Shown: one piece after another, positions 13,552-22,821 of the stretch
Layout: every line of letters begins with the position of its first letter
Position numbering within the stretch: the stretch's first letter is position 1
NCBI GenBank assembly: GCA_963735455.1
Contig: CAVTKZ010000004.1
Coordinates: 496,001 to 560,000, forward strand
From: Palsa-1033 sp963735455
GTDB taxonomy: Bacteria > Chloroflexota > Limnocylindria > Limnocylindrales > CSP1-4
Length of the DNA stretch: 64,000 nucleotides
Direction of reading: 5' to 3'
Notes under the pieces: model-generated
Told to the model about the DNA's origin: nothing
What the model saw: the letters and a program-made list of their open reading frames with translations, nothing else
The model's database searches: none
Made by a program: the position numbers and the translations under genes

Positions 13552-14823
13552 ATGGAGACCCTGCACCCGCCCGGCGCGGCGGTCACGCCCGACGAGCTCG
13601 AGGAGCTCGAGGAGATCGTCCAGGACGAGCTGCCGGCCTACCTCGAGGACCTGGCCACCCTGGTCAACATCGACTGCGGCAGCTACACCAAGGCCGGCGT
13701 CGACCAGGTCGGCAAGTGGACGGCCGCCTTCCTCGAACGGCTCGGCGCACAGGTCGAGATCCACGCCCATGCCACCCTGGGCAACACCGTCGTGGGCACC
13801 TTCAGCGGCCGGCCCGGCGCGCCCCGGGCGCTCCTGATCGGTCACCTCGACACCGTCTTCCCCGAGGGCACCGCGGCCCAGCGCCCGCTCCGGATCGATG
13901 CCGGGATTGCCCGCGGACCGGGCGTGACCGACATGAAGGGCGGCCTGCTGGCCGGCCTCTACGCGATCCTGGCCCTGATCTCGCTGGGCGAAGGCGACGA
14001 CGACACGACGCCTGCCCCGATCCAGCCGCGCGGTGAGCTGCCCTTCGAGCGCCTGGTCTACGTGGCCAACCCGGACGAGGAGATCGGCTCGATCTCGAGC
14101 ACGCCGGTGATCCGCGAGCTGGCCCTCGCGTCCGACGTCTGCTTCGTCCTGGAGTGTGCCCGGGCGAACGGCGACATCGTCTCGGCACGCAAGGGCACGG
14201 TCGACCTGCGCCTGACCGTCCACGGCCGGGCGGCCCACGCCGGGGTCGAGCCGGAGAAGGGCCGCAACGCGATCCTGGCCGCGGCCCACCAGGTGATCGC
14301 CCTGCAGGCCCTCAACGGGCGCTGGCCGGGGGTCACCGTCAACGTCGGCGTGATCAAGGGTGGCACCCGCCCCAACGTCGTGGCCGAGGAGACGATCCTC
14401 GAGGTCGACCTGCGAGCGATCAGCGCGGCATCGCTGGCGGAGGCCGAGGCAGCGGTCCGCGCGATCGCGGCCGCGACCGCGGTGCCCGACACCCAGGTCA
14501 CGGTCGAGGAGACGGCCCGCCATCAGCCGATGGAGCGCCTCGAGCGGAGCGTCCGGCTGATCGACCACGCCCGGGCGATCGCCGGCCGGCTGGGCTTCGA
14601 GCTGGCCGATGCAGCGACCGGCGGGGCGTCCGACGCGAACACGACGGCCGGCCTGGGGATCCCCAGCCTCGACGGCCTGGGCCCGGTCGGCGGCAACGAC
14701 CACTCCCCGAGCGAGTACCTCGAGGTCGACTCGATCGTGCCCCGGACCACCCTCCTGGCCGGATTGCTGCTGGCCGTGGGCCGCGATCCGCTGGTCGGAT
14801 CGTGGCGGCCCCACCGGGCCTGA
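13552..14823 (+). CDS. M20 family metallopeptidase (carboxypeptidase G2-like)
   Basis: 423 aa, no signal peptide, so cytoplasmic. The two-zinc M20 pattern is complete: 'GHLDTVFPEG' (His98, Asp100), 'GPGVTDMKGGL' (Asp127), 'NPDEEIGS' (Glu176/177), 'LECAR', the dimerisation-domain 'GRAAHAGVEPEKGRNAI' and the last ligand in 'GGNDHSPSEY'. The family hydrolyses C-terminal or dipeptide amide bonds, carboxypeptidase G2 releasing Glu. Because it is divergent from a CphA-like ligase and near cphB/cphA, cleavage of beta-Asp-Arg dipeptides is a plausible role; this is inference. Leaderless start. Confidence 0.85.
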   Translation: METLHPPGAAVTPDELEELEEIVQDELPAYLEDLATLVNIDCGSYTKAGVDQVGKWTAAFLERLGAQVEIHAHATLGNTVVGTFSGRPGAPRALLIGHLDTVFPEGTAAQRPLRIDAGIARGPGVTDMKGGLLAGLYAILALISLGEGDDDTTPAPIQPRGELPFERLVYVANPDEEIGSISSTPVIRELALASDVCFVLECARANGDIVSARKGTVDLRLTVHGRAAHAGVEPEKGRNAILAAAHQVIALQALNGRWPGVTVNVGVIKGGTRPNVVAEETILEVDLRAISAASLAEAEAAVRAIAAATAVPDTQVTVEETARHQPMERLERSVRLIDHARAIAGRLGFELADAATGGASDANTTAGLGIPSLDGLGPVGGNDHSPSEYLEVDSIVPRTTLLAGLLLAVGRDPLVGSWRPHRA

Positions 14824-14825
14824 CG

Positions 14826-15224
14826 ATGGTCCGCGCCGAACGCCGGCGGATCTCCTCGGGTGGGCCGTACGAGGCGCGCTTCGGCTACAGCCGGGCGCTC
14901 GTCGTGGGCAACGCCTGCTGGGTCTCGGGCACGACCGACGCCGGCCCGGACGGCCGCTCGCTCCACCTCGCCGATCCGGCCGGCCAGACCCGGGCGATCC
15001 TGGCGATCATCGAGGGGGCGCTGCACGAGGCCGGCTTCTCTCGCCACGACGTCGTCCGGGTCCGGATCTTCACCACGAAGATGGCCGCCAGCCGGGCGAT
15101 CCTCGATGTCCTCGGGGAGCGCTTCGCCGGGATCGGGCCGGCGGCCACGATCGTCGCGGTCAAGGGCTTGATCGAGCCCTCGCTGCTGGTCGAGATCGAG
15201 GCCGACGCGGTTCGCGATCCCTAG
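14826..15224 (+). CDS. RidA/YjgF-family protein
   Basis: 132 aa, starting 2 nt after the peptidase stop, so translationally coupled. It has the trimeric RidA fold signatures 'VSGTTDAG', 'QTRAILAIIEGALHEAGF', 'VVRVRIFTT' and 'IEPSLLVEIEADAV'. RidA proteins hydrolyse reactive enamine/imine intermediates or related amides. The typical catalytic Arg of RidA proper (in an 'R' before the C-terminal Glu) is not evident, so it may belong to a non-canonical Rid subgroup. Its stop overlaps by 4 nt the end of the convergent azlD. Confidence 0.75.
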   Translation: MVRAERRRISSGGPYEARFGYSRALVVGNACWVSGTTDAGPDGRSLHLADPAGQTRAILAIIEGALHEAGFSRHDVVRVRIFTTKMAASRAILDVLGERFAGIGPAATIVAVKGLIEPSLLVEIEADAVRDP

Positions 15225-15559
15225 CCCGCCAGGCCCAGCGCCCGGGCGCCGGCCACGATCGCGACGGCCAGCACGATCCCCAGGAGCAGGTTGCGCCGCC
15301 AGGCCACGGTCGTGATGCAGGCGGCAACCGCCAGCCACTCGATCCCGACGTGGAATGCTCCGCCGGGGCCGCTGGTCGCCGGGGTGACCAGGACCTGCGA
15401 GGCGGCGATCGCCGCCAGCACGGCCGGTCCGACCAGGCGCAGGTAGTCGAGCGCCCGGGGCGGGAGGCGATCGAAACCGGGCGCCAGGAGCGGGATCGCC
15501 CGGCTGGGGTAGGTCACGAGGGCCATCAGGACGGCGAGGCCGACCAGTCCGGTGGTCAT
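15221..15559 (-). CDS. azlD: AzlD-type branched-chain amino-acid transport subunit
   Basis: 112 aa with three to four hydrophobic helices: 'VGLAVLMALVTYPSRAIPLL', 'LDYLRLVGPAVLAAIAASQVL' and 'LLLGIVLAVAIVAGARALG'. The Y-P-S-R near residue 17 and the 'VGPAVLAAIA' helix are typical of AzlD, the small subunit of the AzlCD exporter. Its ATG overlaps the TGA of azlC (ATGA). Confidence 0.8.
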   Translation of the reverse strand: MTTGLVGLAVLMALVTYPSRAIPLLAPGFDRLPPRALDYLRLVGPAVLAAIAASQVLVTPATSGPGGAFHVGIEWLAVAACITTVAWRRNLLLGIVLAVAIVAGARALGLAG

Positions 15560-16389
15560 GACGGCAACCCGTCGTCGTGCTCGGCGGCGATCCCGTCGAT
15601 CAGTGTCGCCTCGGGGGCCCTCGCGGGAATGGCCAGCCCGACCAGCGGGCCGATCAGGCCGCCGGCCACCACCCCCGCGCGGCTGTCCCAGAGCAGGCCG
15701 ATCACGACCGCGCAGACCACGCCGACTCCGGCCGCGACCACTTCCCGGCGGCCCAGCGTGAGGCCGACCGCCAGGCCGGCCATCGCCGCCGGAAAGACGA
15801 TGTCGAGGCCAAGGACGCGCGGATCCGGGATGAACTGCCCGCCGACCACGCCCAGGATCGTGGCCAGGTTCCAGGGGATGAACGTCGAGCCGATCGCGGC
15901 CAGCCAGTAGCCGGCCGGATCCGCCCGGCCGAGGCGCCGGAAGTGGACGCTGACCAGGGCGAACGCCTCGTCGGTGAGCAGGTGCGCCATCACGATCCGC
16001 TTGAGGACCGGCTGGCCCCGCAGCCAGGGTGCCAGCGCGGCCGAATACAGGAAGTGGCGGGCATTGACGAGGGCGGTCACCACCACGATCGCCGGCCAGG
16101 CAAAGCCGGCCGCGACCATGCCCGCCGCCGCGAACTGGCTGGCCCCGGCGAAGACGATCACCGAGAACGCGATCGCCTCGATCGGCGAGAAGCCCGCCGA
16201 ACGGGCCGTCAGGCCGAAGACGATCCCGAAGCCGGCCGCCGAAGCGACCAGGCCCAGCCCGTCGATGGCCAGCCGCCGGCGGGCCGCCCGCAGGATCGCG
16301 GGATCGAGCGGTGCCAGGTCCCCGTCCGGCCCGGCCGCGGCGCCTGGCGGGGTCAGCGCAGGAACGTCTTGGCGCAGGTCCCGTCGCAC
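15556..16389 (-). CDS. azlC: AzlC-type branched-chain amino-acid exporter
   Basis: Up to 277 aa with about seven helices. Landmarks are 'GFGIVFGLTARSAGFSPIEAIAFSVIVFAGASQFAA', 'TALVNARHFLYSAALAPWL' and 'HLLTDEAFALV', the conserved AzlC core. With AzlD it exports branched-chain amino acids or analogues. The start is unclear: GTG 16389 is in frame but has no SD and overlaps the upstream small gene by 37 nt. A CTG overlapping that gene's stop (CTGA at about 16356) would be the alternative. Confidence 0.8.
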   Translation of the reverse strand: MRRDLRQDVPALTPPGAAAGPDGDLAPLDPAILRAARRRLAIDGLGLVASAAGFGIVFGLTARSAGFSPIEAIAFSVIVFAGASQFAAAGMVAAGFAWPAIVVVTALVNARHFLYSAALAPWLRGQPVLKRIVMAHLLTDEAFALVSVHFRRLGRADPAGYWLAAIGSTFIPWNLATILGVVGGQFIPDPRVLGLDIVFPAAMAGLAVGLTLGRREVVAAGVGVVCAVVIGLLWDSRAGVVAGGLIGPLVGLAIPARAPEATLIDGIAAEHDDGLPS

Positions 16390-16625
16390 ACGACGTAGAC
16401 GGCATGCAGGTCGTGGGCGAAGCCCGCGACGTGGAGCAACCCGGGGCAACCCGGCGTCGGGCACTTGTAGACCCACCAGCGGTCGCTTGGGTCGACCGGC
16501 GTCGTCTCGGCGGCAAGCTTGGCGGCCAGGCCATCGCGCTCGCTCGTCAGGCGCTCGATCGTCGCGGCGCGAACAGCCTCTGTCTCGCTCGTATAGGGGT
16601 AGTTCTGACCGACGTTCGACGTCAC
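16353..16625 (-). CDS. Small Zn-ribbon-like protein with coiled N-terminus
   Basis: 90 aa from GTG 16625, which has GGAGG 5-6 nt upstream. Residues about 18-40 form a short charged helix ('ERLTSERDGLAAKLAAE'). The C-terminus carries C-x4-C (CPTPGC) and C-x3-C (CDGTC) about 24 residues apart, a likely zinc site. Not recognised as a named family. It is the first gene of the azlC-azlD transcription unit. Too short and too well initiated to be a chance frame, but no function can be assigned. Confidence 0.6.
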   Translation of the reverse strand: MTSNVGQNYPYTSETEAVRAATIERLTSERDGLAAKLAAETTPVDPSDRWWVYKCPTPGCPGLLHVAGFAHDLHAVYVVCDGTCAKTFLR

Positions 16626-16653
16626 GCGATCCTCCGGATTGGCCTCGCCTCCG

Positions 16654-16659
16654 AGTATA
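16654..16659 (-). promoter_or_regulatory. -10 box TATACT of the Zn-ribbon-azlCD operon
   Basis: TATACT on the - strand (AGTATA on +), about 28 nt before GTG 16625, leaving a short leader that holds the GGAGG ribosome site. Confidence 0.5.
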
Positions 16660-16693
16660 GGTGAGGGTCGCGGGGCCCGGTCGCCCGGCGCCT

Positions 16694-18356
16694 CTACCAG
16701 GTCGCCGGCAGGCCCTGGCTGCGGGGGTCGGTGGCCGCGGCGACGCTGCCCCCGGCCGCCGGGCCGCCGGCGACCAGCTCGATCGCGTGGCAGTGGCCGA
16801 GCGCACTGTCGAACGGCTCGGTGGGGCTGACCCGGTGGCCGAGGGCGGCCAGGCCGTCGAGCAGCCCAGGCCCGAAGCGCGGCTCGATCCGGACGATGTC
16901 GGGCGGGGCAAAGTGCTCGGCCGGCTCGACGAACCAGCGCGGCTCGGCGACCGCGCTGGCCACGTCGGCGCCGGCGTCGACGAGGGCCGACACGACCTGG
17001 GCGTGGACCTGGGGCTGGGCGTCGCCGCCCATCGAGCCGGTGACCAGCCACGGCCGGCCGGCCCGGAAGAGCATCGCCGGCATCAGGGTGTGGAGGGTCC
17101 GCTTGGATGGCCCGAGGACGTTCGGGTGGGCCTCGTCGAGGCCGAAGTACGAGCCCCGGTTCTGGTAGGCGATGCCCGTCACGGGATCGACGATCCCGGA
17201 CCCGAAGCCGGCGTAGTTGCTCTGGATCAGGCTGACCGCGTTGCCGTCGCGATCGACGACGCCCAGCCAGATCGTGCCCCCGCCCCGGGGCGTCCGGGCG
17301 GCCGCCGGCGCGCTCGCTCGGAGCGGGTCGATTCCGGCCGCGAGCTCGCGGGCATAGCCCTTGTCGAGCAGCCGCTCGAGGGGCGCCGAGTGGTGCTCGG
17401 GATCGGTCAGGTGCTCGTCCCGGTCGGCCATCGCCAGCTTCGAAGCCTCGATCCCGAGGTGCGCCCAGCGGACCTGGTCGGCCAGCCTTGCGGCGTCGGT
17501 TCCGCCCGCATCCGGCGGTTCGAACGACTCCAGGATGTTGAGCAGCTCGAGGGCCACGAAGCCCGAGCTGTTGGGCGGGTGGCCGGTCACCCGGACCCCG
17601 CGATAGTCGGTCGCAATCGGCTCGGTCCAGGTCGAGGCGTGGGCGCGCAGGTCGCCGAGGCTGATCGCCGAGCCGGCCGCGGCCAGGGCGCGGGCCTGCT
17701 GCTCGGCCGTCCGGCCCTCGTATGGCTCGGCCCAGCCCTCGCCGGCGATCCGTTCGAGGGTCGCGGCCAGCGCCGGCAGGCGGACCCGGGCGCCTGCCGG
17801 CCAGGGCCGTCCGTCCGGCCGGTAGACGGCATGCCAGCCGGCGGCCTGCGAGCCGAGCTCGCGCTCGAAGACGGCCGAGCTGGTCTCGGTCGCCCGGCAG
17901 AACGCCTCGTCGGCCGGGAAGCCGTCCCGGGCGAGCTCGATCGCCGGGGCCAGCAGGCTGGCTCGGCGGCAGCCGCCCGAATCGGTCGTGGGCATCGCCC
18001 CACGAGCGGACTGCGCCGGGGACCGTGATCGACTGGCCACCGCGCTGGGGGATCGAGCGCAGGCCGCGCCGGCGCAGGGCGGCGGCGCTGGCCGTCGCGG
18101 CCGACCGGCCGCTGCCGTTCAGGCCGACCTGCCGCTCGGCGGCCTGGTCCCAGATCAGCCAGAAGGCGTCGCCGCCGATGCCGCAGGCCTGGTTGTCGAC
18201 CACGGCCAGGACCGCGTTCGTGGCGATCGCGGCGTCGACCGCCGAGCCGCCGGCGCGCAGGATGCCCAGCCCCGCGGCCGTCGCCAGGTGGTGGGGCGCG
18301 ACGACCGCCGCCTGGCCGCCACGGGCAAGGAAGGCCGGGACGAGCGGGCGGTTCAT
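16694..18356 (-). CDS. Gamma-glutamyltransferase family protein, frameshifted
   Basis: The N-terminal frame holds 'VVAPHHLATAAGLGILRAGGSAVDAAIA' and 'GIGGDAFWLI'; the second frame continues from 'LLAPAIELARDGFPADEAF' to the end. The small-subunit nucleophile region is 'GGGTIWLGVVDRDGNAVSLIQSNY', where the expected Thr is present, and 'GSMGGDAQPQ' follows. The frames join at 'GRLP-R-ASLL' near 17,963 through one extra base. The total is 1,663 nt, which minus one gives 553 aa, normal for the family. No signal peptide is seen, so it may be a cytoplasmic cephalosporin-acylase/GGT-like hydrolase. Probably intact in the organism. Confidence 0.75.
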
Positions 18357-18366
18357 CGTTCGGCCG

Positions 18367-18372
18367 AGTCTA
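18367..18372 (-). promoter_or_regulatory. -10 box TAGACT of the GGT-like gene
   Basis: TAGACT on the - strand, 10 nt before ATG 18356; leaderless or nearly so. Confidence 0.45.
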
Positions 18373-18424
18373 CCCGCCCGACGGTCGTGTGGCCGGGACG
18401 CAACAGGTGGCCGGTGCGGGCCTG

Positions 18425-18441
18425 TAGGCTTGCCGGGCATG
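18425..18441 (+). promoter_or_regulatory. -10 box TAGGCT, leaderless MFS start
   Basis: TAGGCT 18425-18430, 8 nt, ATG 18439. It forms a divergent pair with the GGT promoter about 55 bp away. Confidence 0.45.
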
Positions 18442-19762
18442 GAGCCCGCCATCGTCCAGGCCAGCTCGCCGTCGCGCCCAGCCGATCATTCGGGACGCTC
18501 GCTGACCGCGGTCCTGTTCGGCACGTTCACCCTGCGCCTGAGCACGGGGCTGACCGGCGCCCTGCTGACCTACCACCTGGCCCACTTCGAGCGGGTCGGC
18601 GGGGTTCGGATCGAGCCCGGGATGATCGGCCTCCTGGCTGCCCTGTTCTACGTCTCGGAGCTGGTCATGTCGCCCGTCTTCGGGGTGATGTCCGACCGCT
18701 TCGGCCATCACCGGCTGATGCAGCTCGGGCCGCTGTTCGGGTTCGTTGCCGTGCTGATCACCGGCCTGACCGTGGCCATCCCGGTCGTCGCCGGGACGCG
18801 GGTCCTGGCCGGCCTGTCGACGGCCGCCTCGGTGCCCTCGATCCTGGGCTTCATCGCGATGGCCACGGCCGGCGACGAGCTGGCCCGCGGCCGCGCGTCG
18901 GCCCGCTTCGAGGGCGCGACCCTGGCCGGCCTCGGCTTCGGGATCGTCCTGGCCGGCCTGCTGATCGACCGCTTCGGGGTCAACGCCTTCTTCATCAACG
19001 CCGGGATCTACGCGATCTCGTTCTTCATCTACCGCTATGGGGTCAGGTTCCGGGAGGACCTCCAGGCGATGCGCCGGGTGGACCACGGCGGCCTGAAGCG
19101 CTACCTCGAGATCCTGGGCAGCAGCCACGTCTGGCTCCTGGCACCGACCTGGATCGCGATCAACGCCGCGCTCGGCATGTGGACCAACCAGTCGCTCTTC
19201 CAGCTGACCCAGAAGCCCTCGCCGGAGTTCGCCGACCAGTACCTGATGGGCCACTTCGTGCCGACCGAGATCAGCATCGGCCTGGGCCTGGGGCTGATCG
19301 TGTTCTTCGCCGGCCTGGTCTTCTGGGGCAACCGCTTCAAGCGCTTCCGGCGGACGTCGATCATCTTCTTCGGGATCCTGGGCGGCCTGCTGGTGATCGT
19401 TGCCGCGGCCGTGATCAACCACAGCGAGGGCCTGCCCGGCCTGGCCCGGGCGGTCCCGGCGGGTGCGGTGGTGGGCGGCCTGTTCGTGCTGGCCGGGGCG
19501 ACGCCGGCCGCGCTGGGCCTGCTGGCCGACGTGTCCGAGGCCTACCCCGAGGACCGCGGCGCGATCATGGGCCTCTACTCGGTCTTCCTGGCCGATCGGC
19601 CAGATCGGCGGCAGCCTGATCGGCGGCGAGGCGGCCCGGATGGCGGGCATCGACGGCCTCCTGGTCGGTACCCTCATCCTGCTGTTCATCGCCCTCGTCC
19701 CGCTCGCTCGCTTGCGAGCGGTCGAGCACCTGATCGGCCAGCCGGCCGCGAACGCAACGTGA
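18439..19762 (+). CDS. Major facilitator superfamily transporter, frameshifted near the end
   Basis: Twelve-helix-type permease. Motif A appears after helix 2 as 'FGVMSDRFGHHRLMQLG'. The second half includes 'GLGLGLIVFFAGLVFWGNRF' and 'GGLFVLAGATPAALGLLADVSEAYPEDRGAIMGLYSVFLA'. After this the frame shifts by one extra base near 19,599 and continues as 'IGQIGGSLIGGEAARMAG' to the stop. 1,324 nt minus one gives 440 aa. Substrate unknown. Confidence 0.75.
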
Positions 19763-19772
19763 GGGAGTGCCC

Positions 19773-20624
19773 ATGACCGGGGTTGCGATCGTCACCGACT
19801 CGGCCAGCGACCTGTCGCCGGGCCGGGCCGCCGAGCTGGGGATCGCCCTGGTGCCCCTCCTCGTGTCGTTCGGCAGCGAGGAGTTCCAGGCCGGTGTCCA
19901 GCTCAGCGCCGAGGATTTCTGGGCGCGGATGACCGCACCCGACGCCCCCTTGCCGAAGACCGCCGCGGCCAGCCCGGCGGCCTTCCGGGACGCCTTCGAG
20001 GCCCAGTTCGCAACGGGCGCCGACTCGGTCGTGTGCATCACCGTGGCGGCCAGCCTGTCGGCCGCGTTCAAGTCGGCGACCCTCGGCCGGGAGATGCTGC
20101 CCGAGCGCGAGATCCACGTCGTGGACTCGGATACGGCGGCCTTCGGCCAGGCGCTCCTGGCGATCCTCGCCCGGGATCTCGCCCGGGCCGGCAAGTCGGG
20201 CGCCGAGGTCGCCGCCGAGGTGCTCCGGCGGGCGCCCGATGTCGAGGCGATCGTCTGCCTCGACACGCTCGAATACCTCCGCCGCGGCGGCCGGATCAGC
20301 GGCCCCCAGGCGGTGATCGGGACGCTCCTCAGCGTCAAGCCGATCATCGCGATCCATAACGGCAAGGTCGACAAGATCGACCAGGTCCGGACCCGCGGCA
20401 AGGCCCGCGAACGGGCGATCGAGTTCGTCGCCTCGCGGCCGATCGAGCGTCTGGCGGTCTTCCACAGCATCAGCCCCGACCTCGACGACTTCCGCTCGGC
20501 GGTGATCGCCCGGGTCGGGACGGTCCCCGCCGCGGAGGTCGAGACGGCGATCATCGGACCGTCGGTCGGACCGCACCTGGGGCCGGGCGCCCTCGGCGCG
20601 GCGATGCTCTACCGCGAGGCCTGA
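19773..20624 (+). CDS. DegV family fatty-acid-binding protein
   Basis: 283 aa. It begins 'VAIVTDSASDLSP', has 'PKTAAASPAAFRDAF', 'ICITVAASLSAAFKSA'-type motifs, 'VVDSDTAAFGQALLA' and 'LEYLRRGGRIS', the standard DegV fold. DegV proteins bind a fatty acid and include FakB subunits of fatty-acid kinase; no fakA is seen here. ATG 19773 has GAGGG 7 nt upstream, which overlaps the stop of the MFS gene. Confidence 0.85.
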   Translation: MTGVAIVTDSASDLSPGRAAELGIALVPLLVSFGSEEFQAGVQLSAEDFWARMTAPDAPLPKTAAASPAAFRDAFEAQFATGADSVVCITVAASLSAAFKSATLGREMLPEREIHVVDSDTAAFGQALLAILARDLARAGKSGAEVAAEVLRRAPDVEAIVCLDTLEYLRRGGRISGPQAVIGTLLSVKPIIAIHNGKVDKIDQVRTRGKARERAIEFVASRPIERLAVFHSISPDLDDFRSAVIARVGTVPAAEVETAIIGPSVGPHLGPGALGAAMLYREA

Positions 20625-20734
20625 GGCGGAGGTCCGCGGCCGGCGGGTCGGCTCTCGACGGCCAAGCCGGGCCGGCAGGTGCGCTGGTTGCGGTCAGGTT
20701 GCGGGCTGGTTGCCGGTCGGTGGCCCGGGCGGGC

Positions 20735-20740
20735 TATACT
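20735..20740 (+). promoter_or_regulatory. -10 box TATACT upstream of glutamate dehydrogenase
   Basis: TATACT about 110 nt before ATG 20850, predicting a long (~100 nt) 5' UTR. The 225-nt gap 20625-20849 otherwise holds no gene. GAGG at about 20834 serves as the ribosome site. Confidence 0.45.
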
Positions 20741-20849
20741 CCGCCCTGATTGACGCAGCGGCAGGTGCCCGATCGGCTCGACCGGGCGTTTCGTCGCGAC
20801 CGTGGGGTCGTCCGGGAGACGGCCCACAGATTCGAGGAACACGGACTTC

Positions 20850-22119
20850 ATGACGACCGAACGAGCCACCCGCGGCACGATCAACCCGTGGGAAGTGGCC
20901 CAGCAGCAGTTCGACCTCGCCGCCGACCGGCTCAACCTCGATCCCGGCCTGCGCCGGGTCCTGCGCGAGCCGCGGCGCGAGCTGATCGTCCACTTCCCGG
21001 TGAAGATGGACGACGGCAGCGTGCAGGTCTTCACCGGCTATCGCGTCCAGCACAACCTCGGCCGCGGGCCGGCCAAGGGCGGCATCCGCTACCACCAGGG
21101 GGTGACCCTCGACGAGGTCAAGGCCCTGGCCATGTGGATGACCTGGAAGTGCGCGGTCGTCGGCATCCCCTACGGCGGCGGCAAGGGCGGCGTGATCGTC
21201 GATCCCAAGCAGCTCTCGCAGCGCGAGCTGGAGGGCCTGACCCGGCGCTACGCGACGGAGATCAGCATCATCATCGGGCCGGAGCGGGACATCCCGGCAC
21301 CCGACGTCAACACCAACAGCCAGACGATGGCCTGGATCATGGACACCTACTCGATGCACGTCGGCTACACGGTGCCCGGCGTGGTCACCGGCAAGCCGAT
21401 CGCCCTGGGTGGCTCGGAAGGCCGCAACGAGGCGACCGCCCGGGGCACCGTGTACTGCATCGTCGAGGCGGCCCGCCACCTGAACCTCGACCTGACCAAG
21501 GCCACGGTCGCGGTCCAGGGCTTCGGCAACGCCGGCTCGATCGCCGCCCGGCTGATCAGCGAAGAGGGCTCGACGGTCGTGGCGGTGAGCGACTCGACCG
21601 GCGGGATCCACGACCCGAGCGGCCTCGACATCGCCAAGGTGATGGCCTGGAAGGCCGAGCACGGCACGCGTCCAGGGCTTCCCCGGCGCGACGGACATCA
21701 GCAACGCGGCGCTCCTCGAGGTCGCCTGCGACATCCTGATCCCGGCCGCCCTCGAGAACCAGATCACCGAGCGCAACGCCGGCAAGATCAAGGCCCGGAT
21801 CGTGGCCGAGGCGGCCAACGGGCCGACGACGCCCGAGGCCGACGCGATCCTGTTCGCCAACGGCGTCTTCCAGATCCCCGACATCCTGTGCAACGCCGGC
21901 GGCGTCACGGTCAGCTACTTCGAGTGGGTGCAGGACCTCAACCGCGACTTCTGGGACGAGGCCGAGGTCAACAGCAAGCTCAAGGGGATCATGGTCAAGG
22001 CGTTCAAGGACTGCCTGGCGATGAGCCTCCGCGAGAACGTCAACATGCGCACGGCCGCCTACCTGCTGGCCGTCCAGCGCGTCGCCGACGCCACCGCCAT
22101 GCGCGGCCTGTACCCGTAG
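20850..22119 (+). CDS. gdhA: Glutamate dehydrogenase, one frameshift
   Basis: Oxidative deamination of glutamate or reverse ammonia assimilation. The catalytic region is clear: 'GGIRYHQGVTLDEVKALAMWMTWKCAVVGIPYGGGKGG' includes the catalytic Lys. 'PAPDVNTNSQTMAWIMDTYS', 'VAVQGFGNAGS' (NAD-binding loop) and, after the shift, 'NAAGGVTVSYFEWVQ'-type sequence (here NAGGVTVSYFEWVQ) follow. Frame changes at about 21,668 by one extra base after 'KAEHGT'. 1,270 nt minus one gives 422 aa, the usual length. Likely intact in vivo. Confidence 0.9.
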
Positions 22120-22194
22120 GACCGAGGCCGTCGCCAGCGGCACCGGAACCTCGCGGCCCCGCCCCGGCCGCCCGGAACCGGTGCCGCCCGGTGC

Positions 22195-22210
22195 TACCAT
22201 CGGCGCCATG
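22195..22210 (+). promoter_or_regulatory. -10 box TACCAT, leaderless start
   Basis: TACCAT 22195-22200, 7 nt, ATG 22208. Confidence 0.5.
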
Positions 22211-22813
22211 CTCGACCACGAAGAGAAGTTCCTGTTCAAGGAGGAGATCCTCCACCTGGCCAACTCGGTCGCCGAGCCGGGCATCCTCGACAACGTCGAG
22301 GACCTGCTCACCGACGTGATCACCAGCCCGCGCTTCGATTCCGAGGTCTTCACCCTCGAGCGCAGCCTCCAGGTGATGCTCGGCCCGCGGGCCGGGACGA
22401 CCCTGGTCGGGCTGCTGACGGTCGCCCCCGAGGTCTTCGAGGAAGTCGCCGACGTCCACATCCCGTCGGAGGTCCACGAGCGGCTCGTCGCCTGGCGGGC
22501 CCGCTTCGGCCTGGCGATCGACAACGCCCTGAACTTCCTGAACAACCCCGACGGGATCCAGGGCCACAACTTCGCCACCCAGATCGCCCATGTCGAGGAT
22601 CGCCGGGTCCTCCAGGGCCGCCTGACGATGGTCCGCTACAACAACGAGCCGCAGTTCTTCGTGGCCGACGCGAGCGTGTTCATCGGCCTGATCGCCGACA
22701 TCATGGAGCGCCTCGGGCCGTATCTCGAGGCCGATGCCGTCGATGCCGAGACGATCACCCGGCTCAAGGACGCGGTCGCCATGGTGGATCGCCGGACCAC
22801 GACCCGCAGCTAG
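22208..22813 (+). CDS. Uncharacterised 201-aa soluble protein
   Basis: No family recognised. Acidic, soluble and mostly helical by composition; it contains 'FKEEILHLANSVAEPGIL', 'ILDNVEDLLTDVI' and 'DRRVLQGRLTMVRYNNEPQFFVADASVFIGLIADIMERLGP'. It starts leaderless and ends 8 nt before the BioD/Pta-like gene, so the two are probably co-transcribed and functionally linked. Confidence 0.7.
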   Translation: MLDHEEKFLFKEEILHLANSVAEPGILDNVEDLLTDVITSPRFDSEVFTLERSLQVMLGPRAGTTLVGLLTVAPEVFEEVADVHIPSEVHERLVAWRARFGLAIDNALNFLNNPDGIQGHNFATQIAHVEDRRVLQGRLTMVRYNNEPQFFVADASVFIGLIADIMERLGPYLEADAVDAETITRLKDAVAMVDRRTTTRS

Positions 22814-22821
22814 GGCCGGGC

